Source: CAZYFH01 sp965249175 (lineage in GTDB: Bacteria > Acidobacteriota > Vicinamibacteria > Vicinamibacterales > UBA8438). Taken from it: a stretch of 64,000 bases of DNA. The notes under the pieces were generated by a model. The model saw only the letters and a list, made by a program, of their open reading frames with translations. It was not told the origin of the DNA and did not search any database. Made by a program: the position numbers and the translations under genes. Shown here in pieces: positions 42,722-50,646 of the stretch; the stretch's first letter is position 1; each line of letters begins with the position of its first letter. The stretch is from positions 3,410,001 through 3,474,000 of the forward strand of contig OZ252227.1 of assembly GCA_965249175.1 (NCBI GenBank). Reading direction: 5' to 3'.

Positions 42722-43966
42722 CTACCACTGCAGGTCGTCTCGTGCGGCTAGTGCGTCATCTATCAAGAAGTGCTTCGTGAACTGCTCCTGACGACTTACG
42801 ACGTGCGGGAACTCAACCGCTAACTGGTCAGATGTATTGCGAGGAAGACCTTCGAACTGGAAGACCAGATGTGGCACGCTCCCGACGTCGGCCTGAACGA
42901 AATCGTCGTCCACCGGCGATTCACTAAAGTCAACGCCGAGATGTTGGCGAATTCTCGAGCCATACCTGGCCAGGAGACACCCTGACGGTCTGTCGGTAGT
43001 AACCAACGTGACGCAACGATCGCTCGCGGACTTGTTTTCGTCGTTAACCTTGACCGTTTCGTACGCTGCCTTGTCCGGATGTGGACTATTGGACTCGTAC
43101 CCGAACATCGCGTTGACATCGTCGATATCGGGGCCTATGAAGATCTTGCCGAGGGGTGACACGACATAAACCTCATTGCACACATCCATGACCGCTTGCT
43201 TGAATTCAACGTGCCCTTCGCCTCGAGCTGCCGGGAGCGGTTGGACGGGATGCCTACCAGTTAGCCACACCCAGTTGCCGGTTAGTAATCCAATGAATAC
43301 CGCGTCCTCCCTATTCTCAATTGAGTTCTCACGTAGCTTGTGGGTGGCCTCTATGGTCTCATCACCCGTGATTGCTCCATAAACGGCAAGCGCTTTTCCC
43401 GGCAGAACGAAGCAGTCTACTGCGAGAGGCGAATACCGGTCTTTGTCATCCCGTCGGCCACTGGACATGAAATCGACGATTCCTGGGATGTTGTTCGTGA
43501 CAACAGTGACCTTCGACGACCATCCGTCCTGGAGGGTGCGGTTGGCTTCGCTTGCGAGGCACCCGAAGTGCGGAAAGAGCGTGGTACCGGAGTCGATCAG
43601 AAGGTAGATCTTGAGGTCCTTTGAGACAAGATGCGCAAAGCGTTTGGCGAGAAGACGAATGAATCGAGCGGCTAGAAACTGCTTTTCGGCCTTGTAGTGT
43701 TCCGAACGTTGGCCGAAGGCAGACAGCGGTGTCGCGGCGGCTGCACTGGCGTCGTCGGCGAGTTTTGTGCGAACTCTTTCGGCAATCTCTTCCCCGGCCC
43801 GTGCAGTCAGCGACATGCTTGGATCATCGAGCCCATTGGCCACTCGTTCATACGCTCTTAAGGCTTGGCGGATCACCTCTGCGTTGGAGGCTGCTTCGGT
43901 AGTGCGCCTGAGTTCCGCCAAGCGCGCCAGCGCCGTAGGCGGAAGATCGATCTGTACTCTGGGCAT
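42722..43966 (-). CDS. RHH domain fused to DeoR-sensor-like domain
   Basis: 414 residues. The first 50 (MPRVQIDLPPTALARLAELR, SNAEVIRQALRAYERV) form a ribbon-helix-helix DNA-binding domain. From about residue 115 the pattern LLIDSGTTLFPHFGCLA, KVTVVTNNIPGIVDFM, AVDCFVLPGKALAVYGAITG and EDAVFIGLLTGNWVWLTG resembles the sugar-phosphate sensor half of DeoR repressors, where the G-T-T and the TNN loops hold the ligand. RHH plus DeoR-type sensor is not an architecture I recognise. The last 150 residues have no recognised motif. Probably a ligand-responsive transcription factor. Its surroundings are visibly richer in A and T than the rest of the window, suggesting recent gain. Confidence 0.65.
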   Translation of the reverse strand: MPRVQIDLPPTALARLAELRRTTEAASNAEVIRQALRAYERVANGLDDPSMSLTARAGEEIAERVRTKLADDASAAAATPLSAFGQRSEHYKAEKQFLAARFIRLLAKRFAHLVSKDLKIYLLIDSGTTLFPHFGCLASEANRTLQDGWSSKVTVVTNNIPGIVDFMSSGRRDDKDRYSPLAVDCFVLPGKALAVYGAITGDETIEATHKLRENSIENREDAVFIGLLTGNWVWLTGRHPVQPLPAARGEGHVEFKQAVMDVCNEVYVVSPLGKIFIGPDIDDVNAMFGYESNSPHPDKAAYETVKVNDENKSASDRCVTLVTTDRPSGCLLARYGSRIRQHLGVDFSESPVDDDFVQADVGSVPHLVFQFEGLPRNTSDQLAVEFPHVVSRQEQFTKHFLIDDALAARDDLQW

Positions 43967-44113
43967 GCTCTCTAGCCGCGCCCCTCTTCCGGCTCAGAGT
44001 GCAGGGGGCACCACCCGCGCGCGTCGTACAAATCGCCTGTCGCGTTCGCGCCGTTGACAATTAGGAGAAACATCTTGGCGCAGCGTCGGAAAGTAAACGG
44101 TCGGGTTATGTCA

Positions 44114-44640
44114 CTACTGAGAATGGTATGGGACAGCACGTCCTTCCATATCCTGCGCGATCACGTTGACATCAGCCGTTTCCACGGGATCAGTGCCCCG
44201 CGCATGAACGTAGACCCAGAAGTCGACCTGCTGTTCTCGGTTGAGAAACGGGATCCTGAACTCAACGCTGCTATCCTGCTGCTCCACCTCATACGTCGGG
44301 TGTCCCTTGACGATCACCTGGTCGATTACGGCGTTTCCGTATTCGAGTCGGACATATAGATCTTCGGCCACCCGCGTGCTCGACGCCCTGCCCACACTTT
44401 GCTAATCGCGACGCTTTTATCGTCGTCGCAGAGATAGAAGGTCTCGGACACGCCACTTCCGTAGAAAAGCGGTGGCGACCCCTCTGGCCAAAGCGCCACG
44501 GTGATCACCATCATGGCCGCTGCGACGAGCGCGCGGCCATACCACCGGTCGGTCATCCAGAGGCGAACGGGCGCAAGAACTGACCACACGAGACGAACGC
44601 GCTCAACCACAGACCACATGGCAACCCTCCAGAGCATCAT
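44114..44640 (-). pseudogene. Small membrane protein with beta-rich domain, split by a frameshift
   Basis: From ATG 44640 the frame gives a cationic N-terminus, one membrane helix (YGRALVAAAMMVITVALW) and an outside segment ending SETFYLCDDDKSVAISKVWAG, then diverges and stops at 44326. The next frame, from about 44392, reads ASSTRVAEDLYVRLEYGNAV, then VEFRIPFLNREQQVDFWVYV, which continues the beta-sandwich naturally. One missing base in GCAGGGCG (near 44385) explains the split. Alternatively the second frame is a separate overlapping gene from GTG 44395 (93 residues). Function unknown. Oriented with the RHH/DeoR-like gene, 147 bases upstream of it. Confidence 0.5.
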
Positions 44641-44647
44641 TCGCAGA

Positions 44648-44692
44648 CCCGTTCAATCGAACGGGACGTTTCACATAGCAGAAGGCCTTCTG
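44648..44692 (-). promoter_or_regulatory. Two palindromes before the membrane-protein gene
   Basis: CCCGTTC-AATC-GAACGGG (44648-44665) and a perfect 14-bp palindrome CAGAAGGCCTTCTG (44679-44692) lie within 55 bases upstream of ATG 44640. They are good candidates for operators, perhaps of the adjacent RHH/DeoR-like protein. Confidence 0.4.
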
Positions 44693-44781
44693 TGTCTATC
44701 GATTTCGCTCCGCACGGAAACTAGGCAGCACATTTAGACAGTACATATAGAGCAAAATATGATTTTTGAGTCAAGCCCATT

Positions 44782-44806
44782 CTTAGTTGAAACTCTCCAC
44801 GGCTCC
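44782..44806. repeat. IS256 terminal inverted repeat, right
   Basis: 25 bases starting CTTAGTTGAAA and ending CGGCTCC; pairs with 46158-46182. Confidence 0.8.
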
Positions 44807-44813
44807 CGATGGC

Positions 44814-46094
44814 TTACGCGGCCTGCTTCTTCGACGTCGTCGTGTCGATCTTCAGTTCTCGCTTCAATGCGGCCCGAAGCGTGGGAAGGTGGCGGTAGCC
44901 CCTCACCCTTCGTAAGCGCGGTTCGATGTCCAGGAGGGCGGTCGCCAGCCAGCGGTGGCGTTGGCTCGAGCTCTGCCAGTGATCTACCTTCGCGCAGCGT
45001 TCCTCGACCAGCGCATTGACCGACTCCAGACAGTTCGTCGTCTTCAGCGACCGGCCCAGCACTCCGTACACGCCCAATCGATGTCACGTCAGGGTTTCGT
45101 CCAGGCCTTCCGCCAAGCTGTCAGCCGCCGACTGGTTCCGCTCGTCCAACTCGCCGTGGAGCGTCTCGAGCGCACCGAGGGCCTCGTCGTAGTCCGGCCG
45201 GTTGTACGCTCGCTGGAGACGCTGACGCCACACCGCCTGCTCGTGCTTGGCCAGGTAGCTCACCACGTTCTCGCGCTTGTGCCACTGGCACCGTTGGACC
45301 AGGGCCCGGCCCCGGAAGGCCTTCCGGACGGCCGTGCGGAGCCCCTTGCCGCCATCGAGGATGACCAGCACACCCTGGGAGAGGTCGAGGCCCCGCTCGA
45401 CCAACGACCGCAGGAACGGTGTGAGCACCGTCGCGTTCTCCGTGTCCGTTTCGACGAAGCCCAGGAAGCGTTTCTCCCCAGACAGCGTGATGCCTAGCGC
45501 GATGACCATCGTCGCGTCAGCGAACGTCTTGCCGTCCAGGAACACGGCCACCACGTCCTCATCGGATAGGTCCCGCTCCTGGAACGCCCGTAGCTGCGCC
45601 GCGCTGGCCTGGATGAACCCCCGGGACACCGTCGAACTCGACAGCCCGATCGCCCCGGGAATCGCCGCCGCGGCCGCCGCGTAGTTGCGGCACGAGATCC
45701 CGTAGAGCACCCGTCGCAGCAGCGCGTCGTCCACCTCGCGGTCGTCATGCAACGCCGCATACGACCGCAGCGGAATCTCGCTCCCTGCGAGGCGACGAAT
45801 CCGGGGCACGCGAATCGGCACGCGCTGCCCCGCGAGACCCACCGTCCCAGGGTTACTGCCGTGACGGCGTCCACCGACCGACGCGTCCTTCCGGACGTAG
45901 CGCTCGCTCGCCAGCGCCGTCACCTCCTGGTCGAGCAACTCCTGCACATGCATCAGGCCCAGGGGCACCAGCGAGCGGATCAGCTCCACCTTCGCGTCCA
46001 GCTCCAGATCCGCGTAGGCCTCGCGGTGAATGATGTTGACCGAGCCCAGCTTGCGAACTTTCTTGCGCTTCCTGACAGCACGTAGGACACTCAT
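44814..46094 (-). pseudogene. IS256-family (Mutator) transposase with in-frame TGA
   Basis: Starts at ATG 46094 after GAGGAGCCACG. The protein has the Mutator-type catalytic domain: AVFLDGKTFADATMV (first Asp), VLVILDGGKGLRTAVRKAF (second Asp), VQRCQWHKRENVVSYL, and after the break TTNCLESVNALVEERCAKVDHW (Glu) and the usual C-terminus RWLATALLDIEPRLRRVRGY. A TGA codon at 45084-45086 between DETLT and HRLGVYGVLG interrupts an otherwise continuous frame. The catalytic Glu lies behind the stop, so the transposase is inactive unless TGA is read through. Confidence 0.9.
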
Positions 46095-46157
46095 CGTGGC
46101 TCCTCTCTCTCGTGGGGTGATGTCCGTCTTTTGCAACGTCATCACACCACAGGGTCT

Positions 46158-46182
46158 GGAGCCGTTTCAATTTTCAACTAAG
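46158..46182. repeat. IS256 terminal inverted repeat, left
   Basis: Starts GGAGCCG and ends TTTCAACTAAG, the inverse of the other end except for seven central bases. Confidence 0.8.
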
Positions 46183-46277
46183 ATTAGCTCACCCTCTGAT
46201 TTTTAAGATGAGTAGATTCGGATGTCAAGCAAACCGGAAATGGTGATGATAGGAGCCTCGGTGTGGCAGGCTTGTAT

Positions 46278-46298
46278 CACGTGTTTACGTGCTACACT
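46278..46298 (+). promoter_or_regulatory. Candidate VapBC promoter and operator
   Basis: Inverted repeat CACGT-GTTT-ACGTG (46278-46291) directly followed by TACACT (46293-46298), a possible -10 box, eight bases before the antitoxin GTG. The closeness suggests a very short leader and autorepression. Confidence 0.4.
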
Positions 46299-46305
46299 AT
46301 TTTGC

Positions 46306-46551
46306 GTGAACGGAAATCAGAATGTCACGTTGAGCGTCCCTCGCCGGCTGCTGAAGCAGATCAAGCGCCTCGCCGCCGACCGCGACACCTCGATGTCAGC
46401 GCTCATGACGGGGGCGCTCGCCCGCCTCGCTGACGAGGACCGCGGCTACGCCGCCGCGCGGAAACGGGCACTGGCCGCCATGACATCCGCCGGGTCGCTC
46501 GGCACGCGAGGCCGCCGGACCTGGACACGCCAGGAGCTCCATGAGCGGTGA
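46306..46551 (+). CDS. RHH antitoxin of VapBC pair
   Basis: 81 residues from GTG 46306; an upstream ATG at 46222 in the same frame would add a tail without conserved features and would include the promoter-like sequence. NVTLSVPRRLLKQIKRLAAD, followed by SMSALMTGALARLADEDRG, is a ribbon-helix-helix domain. The C-terminal TRGRRTWTRQELHER is a typical toxin-binding tail. Overlaps the PIN toxin gene by 11 bases. Confidence 0.85.
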   Translation: MNGNQNVTLSVPRRLLKQIKRLAADRDTSMSALMTGALARLADEDRGYAAARKRALAAMTSAGSLGTRGRRTWTRQELHER

Positions 46552-46972
46552 AACAGCGCACGAATTCATTGACACGAACGTCCTTGTCTATGCCTTCGAC
46601 GCGTCGGCCGGCCCCAAGAAGGTCGCGGCCGAGGAGTTGCTTGCGCGACTCTGGGAGACCGGCATCGGATGCGTGAGCGTGCAGGTCTTGCAGGAGTTCT
46701 TCGTCACCGTGACAGCAAAGGTCGCCCAGCCCCTCTCCGTCGATGAAGCCGCCGACCGCGTGCGCGAGCTTTCCCGGTGGAAGGTGTTCGCCCCCGGCGC
46801 CGACGATGTCCTCGAGGCGATCGCGCTTCACGAACAGGCCACGCTGAGCTTCTGGGATGCCATGGTCGTTCTGGCTGCCGCGCAATCGGGGTGTGATCTG
46901 CTCTGGACGGAAGATCTGAACGACGGGCAACTGGTCCGAGGAGTACGTATCCGCGATCCGTTCGTCGCTTGA
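46541..46972 (+). CDS. vapC: VapC-type PIN-domain RNase toxin
   Basis: 143 residues with the full PIN active site: FIDTNVLVYAFD (first Asp), a central Glu in VLQEFFVT, Asp in FWDAMVVLAAAQSG and the final acidic cluster WTEDLNDGQ. These residues bind the metals for single-strand RNA cleavage, usually of tRNA or rRNA. Complete and in frame behind its antitoxin, so probably functional. Lies just outside the IS256 element. Confidence 0.9.
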   Translation: MSGETAHEFIDTNVLVYAFDASAGPKKVAAEELLARLWETGIGCVSVQVLQEFFVTVTAKVAQPLSVDEAADRVRELSRWKVFAPGADDVLEAIALHEQATLSFWDAMVVLAAAQSGCDLLWTEDLNDGQLVRGVRIRDPFVA

Positions 46973-47104
46973 CGGTGAGACGACGGCCGCGCGGTTCGCA
47001 CTCGACGCCCGATTGGGCCCTTGCGTCATCCAGCCTCGGGCCTTATGGTGCCGAGTACCGGATGTCGACACGGATCACGCGCGGTTTCCTGTCGGGAGGC
47101 CTAG

Positions 47105-48145
47105 ATGAGCAAGCAATCGATCGCAGCGCTGGCGGCGGCGGTGGCAGCCATGGCAGCGGCGCCGCTGGCCATGGCGGGGCAGGCGCCGGATGGATGGACC
47201 GCGCCGCGCACCGCGGATGGTCGGCCCGATCTGAACGGCGTCTGGGCCAGTGACTCCGCCACACCGCTTCAACGGCCGGAAGCGCTAGGCGAGCGGACGA
47301 CCCTCACCGACGAGGAGGTGGCCGCGATCGAGGCGCATGCGATCGAGCACTCCACCGTCGGTGGCGACGCGGTGTTCGGCGACAGCGTCTTTCTGCGGGC
47401 GCTCGCTTCGCTGGACGAACCCGCCGAGGACCAGCCAGCTGCCCGGCCAGCCCGGAGGTCGACCGGCAGCTACAACCAGTTCTGGATGAGTGGCCGCTGG
47501 TTCGACAACCGCACGTCGTTGATCGTCGATCCGCCGAACGGACGCCTGCCGCCGCGGACCACCGAGGCGCAGGCGCGCGCGGAGCAGCGGCGGGCGGCTC
47601 GCGACCGACCGGCACCGGACCAGCGTCAGACGTTCGGCGAGGAGCTGGCGAGGATCGACCCCGCGATCCGTTGCCGCGGCGGCGGAGCCCTGCTGACCGG
47701 TCGCGGGTACAACAGCACCTATCAAATCTTCCAAACCGCCGACGTCGTCGCCGTCCAGAAGGAGATGTATCACGACACGCGCATGATTCCGATCGGGGAT
47801 GCGGCGCCGGATCAGGTCGGCCCACCGAGCGCGATGGGGAGCTCGCGTGGACATTGGGAGGGGGACACGCTGGTGGTCGAAACCACCAACCTGTCGCGCG
47901 GCGCCAACGGATCTACCCGCGATGTGCGAGTCACCGAGCAGTTCACCCGGGTGGGCCCCGAGCGGTTGCAGTACGAGTACACCCTGGATGACCCGTCGAC
48001 CTGGACGCAGCCCTGGACCGCACGTCTCTTCATGCGGTCGGCCCCCGGCACCGGTGTCATCTACGAGTTCGCCTGCCACGAGGGCAACTACGCCATCGAG
48101 CACGCCTTGCGCAACGCGCGGCATCTCGACACGGAGAGCAGATAA
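47105..48145 (+). CDS. Secreted YACHEG-family protein 2
   Basis: 346 residues; signal peptide (SIAALAAAVAAMAAAPLAMAG). Shares with the other three copies RPDLNGVWASDSATPLQRPE, LTDEEVAAIE, YNQFWMSG, RTSLIVDPPNGRLPP, IRCRGG, a QTADVVAVQKEMYHDTRMIP segment, SSRGHWEGDTLVVETTN, EQFTRVGPERLQYEYTLDDP and EFACHEGNYAIEHALRNAR near the end. The core Trp/Asp/Cys positions are conserved, the termini less so. Function unknown. Single gene between the VapBC pair and a convergent outer-membrane gene. Confidence 0.85.
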   Translation: MSKQSIAALAAAVAAMAAAPLAMAGQAPDGWTAPRTADGRPDLNGVWASDSATPLQRPEALGERTTLTDEEVAAIEAHAIEHSTVGGDAVFGDSVFLRALASLDEPAEDQPAARPARRSTGSYNQFWMSGRWFDNRTSLIVDPPNGRLPPRTTEAQARAEQRRAARDRPAPDQRQTFGEELARIDPAIRCRGGGALLTGRGYNSTYQIFQTADVVAVQKEMYHDTRMIPIGDAAPDQVGPPSAMGSSRGHWEGDTLVVETTNLSRGANGSTRDVRVTEQFTRVGPERLQYEYTLDDPSTWTQPWTARLFMRSAPGTGVIYEFACHEGNYAIEHALRNARHLDTESR

Positions 48146-48199
48146 CACGGCCGGTGGTGGCGCGCCGGCGCTCCACACGCACGCCCCGACCGCGAAGAA

Positions 48200-48940
48200 T
48201 CAGAATTCGAGCGAGACGCCGAGCCGGACCTTGAGCAGATCCGTCCGGGAGCGTCGATGCTCCAGGCCGTCCACGCCGTCATCAAACCCTCGCGACCCCG
48301 GGATCAGATAGTCGAGCCGTCCGCCGTAGACGTAGCGGACACCGATATCGAGACCGAATCGCCCCTCCGACCAGTCGACGAGCGCCACCGCCACCCCGGC
48401 ACCCGCTCCGATGCTCGGTGCGACATCGCTGAAGTTGGTCGTCCCCGCGATGTCGTATCCGGAGTTCTCCTCCCCGACCGAGGTCCGCGTGAAGAGGTAG
48501 TGGAACCCGACCCGCCCCTCGACGTACGGTCGCACGGTGCCGTCGGACGATTGAAACCGCACAAGGCCATACGGCATCACGAGGTTGTTGCTGGTCGTGA
48601 CCTCGACGAGGACGTCGGGCACCGTCAGGCTGAACGGAACTTCCCGCGTGTCGCGGTCATAGCGGAGGACGCCGACACCCGCACCGATCCAGACCGGGGC
48701 GTCGCCGAGGCGATACACGAGCTCGAACCCGCCGCCCCACGACGTATCGACGTTGTCGGCGAAGTCGCCCAGCGGGTGACCGATGAGTCCAGCCCCGACG
48801 AGCTGGAATCTGCGCTCGTGCGGCGCGTCCGGATCGGACGATGGGCCCGGTTGAGCCGCGGCGGTCTGGGATACCCCGAGCCCGATCACGCCGCACGCCA
48901 ACGTGCAGAGGATCGTGCGCAGGACGCGTGGTGACGGCAT
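48200..48940 (-). CDS. Outer-membrane beta-barrel protein
   Basis: 246 residues from ATG 48940 (GGAG five bases before; a longer frame reaches 49030). After a signal peptide ending at QTAAAQ the chain alternates hydrophobic and polar residues in about eight to ten strands (WGGGFELVYRLG, VWIGAGVGVLRYD, MPYGLVRFQSS, RPYVEGRVGFHYL, FGLDIGVRYVYGG) and ends in Phe (LGVSLEF), the signature of small OmpW/OprF-like barrels. Probably a porin-like or structural protein. No close family assigned. Confidence 0.82.
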   Translation of the reverse strand: MPSPRVLRTILCTLACGVIGLGVSQTAAAQPGPSSDPDAPHERRFQLVGAGLIGHPLGDFADNVDTSWGGGFELVYRLGDAPVWIGAGVGVLRYDRDTREVPFSLTVPDVLVEVTTSNNLVMPYGLVRFQSSDGTVRPYVEGRVGFHYLFTRTSVGEENSGYDIAGTTNFSDVAPSIGAGAGVAVALVDWSEGRFGLDIGVRYVYGGRLDYLIPGSRGFDDGVDGLEHRRSRTDLLKVRLGVSLEF

Positions 48941-49171
48941 GTCGGCTCCGTGCCCGACCTTGCAAGCCCTGCGCCGTGTAAGGCAGTCGCGGCCATCCGT
49001 GGACAGGGCGCTCGGTGTCCGATCCGCCATGCGGCGTCCGTCATGGAGGACAGAAGTGACCGTGGGAGGCGTCGCGACGGAGCCTCGGATGCCTCGTCCT
49101 CCGGCGTTGGACGCCGCATCCCGTATGCGCGTGGGTGCTGACGAGCCTAGCGCAATCCGGACACCGCGATC

Positions 49172-49657
49172 TCAGGGCTCTTCTCGTCGTTCTTCGAGCA
49201 GCGCTTCGAGCTCGGCCAGCGCCGCGAGGTCCCGTGGCCGTCCGGCCGCGCGCTTCAGCCGGATGAGCTGCTGGAGCGTGACCACAGCGATATCCGTGTC
49301 GAAGACGCTAAGTCGACGCGTGTGCGGCAACAGCTCTTCGTACGTGCCACCGCCGACCACCTCGCCCAACAGATCGAGGTCCCCCAGCGTGGTCGTCAAC
49401 GTGAAGTTCAGTCCCCGGGCCACGGTTCCCACATCGAACACGAACGGCAGGCCGTCGGGTGCGCCGCGCAATCTGGGGGCCAACGGTGCCAGAACGCCAA
49501 CGAGGCGATCGAGGTTGTCGGCGTCCCGCGCGTACACGATGTCCAGGTCGACCGTGGTCCGGGGCGAGCCGAGCACCGTCCCAGCAAACCCGCCTATGAC
49601 CACGAACCTCACATCAGCGGCCCCCAAACGGCGGATCAGCCCTTCGAAATCGGTCAT
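49172..49657 (-). CDS. Nucleotidyltransferase-fold protein
   Basis: 161 residues. VVIGGFAGTVLGSPRTTVDLDIVY is the G-G, D-x-D active site of the pol-beta fold (written here in two overlapping halves: VVIGGFAGTVLGS and RTTVDLDIVY). The rest, with GTVARGLNFTL and a helical tail RLKRAAGRPRDLAALAELEA, matches AbiEii/DUF6036-type proteins. Starts inside the stop of the HEAT-repeat gene (ATGA overlap), so the two are a coupled pair. Unlike the protein at 12087 it lacks a small downstream partner. Confidence 0.8.
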   Translation of the reverse strand: MTDFEGLIRRLGAADVRFVVIGGFAGTVLGSPRTTVDLDIVYARDADNLDRLVGVLAPLAPRLRGAPDGLPFVFDVGTVARGLNFTLTTTLGDLDLLGEVVGGGTYEELLPHTRRLSVFDTDIAVVTLQQLIRLKRAAGRPRDLAALAELEALLEERREEP

Positions 49658-50346
49658 GGCTGCCGGCGGCCTGCCTCCGCGAGCGCTTCGGCGAACCGCA
49701 GCGCCGCGTTCATGTTTCGAACACGCTCATCGACCGTGCGGCGCAACTGCTCTCGGAGGAGCGTACGATCAACGTCCTGCTTGTACGCCTCGATGACCGG
49801 GTCCGGTTCGAGGCTCACGACATCCGGCGCGTTGACTCGGCTACCGACCTGGTCCACGTGACGGGCCGCGTGTGACGTGAGACCCCACCCCGCCACTCTG
49901 ACCGCCTTCGGATCCGTCTCGGTCGCCAACACCTTGCGGAGGATTCTCGCGATGCGCCGCTCCGGCGCCTGGATGGCAAGCATGATGATGGCGATGCGAC
50001 GGACCCTGACGGATGGATCGTTCAGGGCGCTGTAGGACAGGTGCGGCACCGCGTCGATCGGGTTCCGTCCGTCCTTGCACCGATCGCACCCGAGCGAGTG
50101 GACCGCCATCTTGCGGACCTTCTTTTTCGGGTCGCGCGTCAGGAGCACCAGTCGCCGCAGCGACTCGGCGTCGTAGACGTGGTCGATCACGGCGGCGCAG
50201 CCGCGGCGAATGCGCCAGTTGGAATGCCCCATGCCGGCCCGTACCGCCGGGAGCGCATCGTGGCCGATGTTGATCAGCTCGATGACGTACGGGTAGAAAT
50301 CCGCTTCGCCCAACCTGTCGACGAGGTCCTCGTACTCGGAGCTCAC
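49654..50346 (-). CDS. HEAT-repeat protein coupled to nucleotidyltransferase
   Basis: 230 residues from GTG 50346 (VSSEYEDLVDRLGEADFYPY); the frame extends 25 codons upstream to a GTG at 50421 without a ribosome-binding site. Helical repeats of HEAT type are visible (NWRIRRGCAAVIDHVYDAES, KKKVRKMAVHSLGCDRC, SVRVRRIAIIMLAIQAPERR, DPKAVRVAGWGLTSHAARH). Two cysteines in GCDRCKDG might bind a metal or be chance. HEAT solenoids mediate protein contacts; the partner is likely the overlapping nucleotidyltransferase. No known function. Confidence 0.7.
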   Translation of the reverse strand: MSSEYEDLVDRLGEADFYPYVIELINIGHDALPAVRAGMGHSNWRIRRGCAAVIDHVYDAESLRRLVLLTRDPKKKVRKMAVHSLGCDRCKDGRNPIDAVPHLSYSALNDPSVRVRRIAIIMLAIQAPERRIARILRKVLATETDPKAVRVAGWGLTSHAARHVDQVGSRVNAPDVVSLEPDPVIEAYKQDVDRTLLREQLRRTVDERVRNMNAALRFAEALAEAGRRQP

Positions 50347-50421
50347 TTCGGTTCGACCGTTATACCGCACGAAACGAGAATCGCGCACACGTTGTGGCCC
50401 AAAGCAAGCCAAGGCGCGCAC

Positions 50422-50646
50422 GGCGCGCCTCGCGGGCGCGGAGTGGGGCTCTCGGGGCCCCGCGTAGCGTCCGCGGCGGGGTTCGGGGGCGCAGCCCCCG
50501 TCTAGATAATGCCCATACCTGCCAGACGTCTAGCCGGCGCTTCCCGAAGGAGCACTCCGGCTGTCCCCCGTGACAGGCACGGACCCACAAACTTAACTCA
50601 AAAGGAGCGTGTACTCGAAGCGCTGAAGGGCAACGGCCTACGCCCG
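50422..50646. other. Intergenic region with GC-rich palindromes
   Basis: Contains CGGGGGC-GCA-GCCCCCG (50484-50500), a hairpin of the common dispersed type, and CTAGA/TCTAG arms a little further on. No gene seen. Confidence 0.5.

Larger units (their letters stand above)
44782..46182 (-). mobile_element. IS256-family insertion sequence (about 1.4 kb)
   Basis: Bounded by imperfect 25-bp terminal inverted repeats: 44782-44806 and 46158-46182. Both ends read inward CTTAGTTGAAA, seven variable bases, then CGGCTCC. No flanking target duplication of 8 bases is seen, so one flank has probably been altered. Contains one transposase gene, now interrupted. Confidence 0.85.

Noticed and set aside
44774..46191. 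Target-site duplication of the IS256 element
   Set aside because: The eight bases outside each inverted repeat (AGCCCATT and ATTAGCTC) do not match.
50340..50520. tRNA-like GGTTCGA and GTTCGGG sequences
   Set aside because: No acceptor, anticodon or D-arm pairings around them; they belong to a coding start and a GC-rich palindrome.
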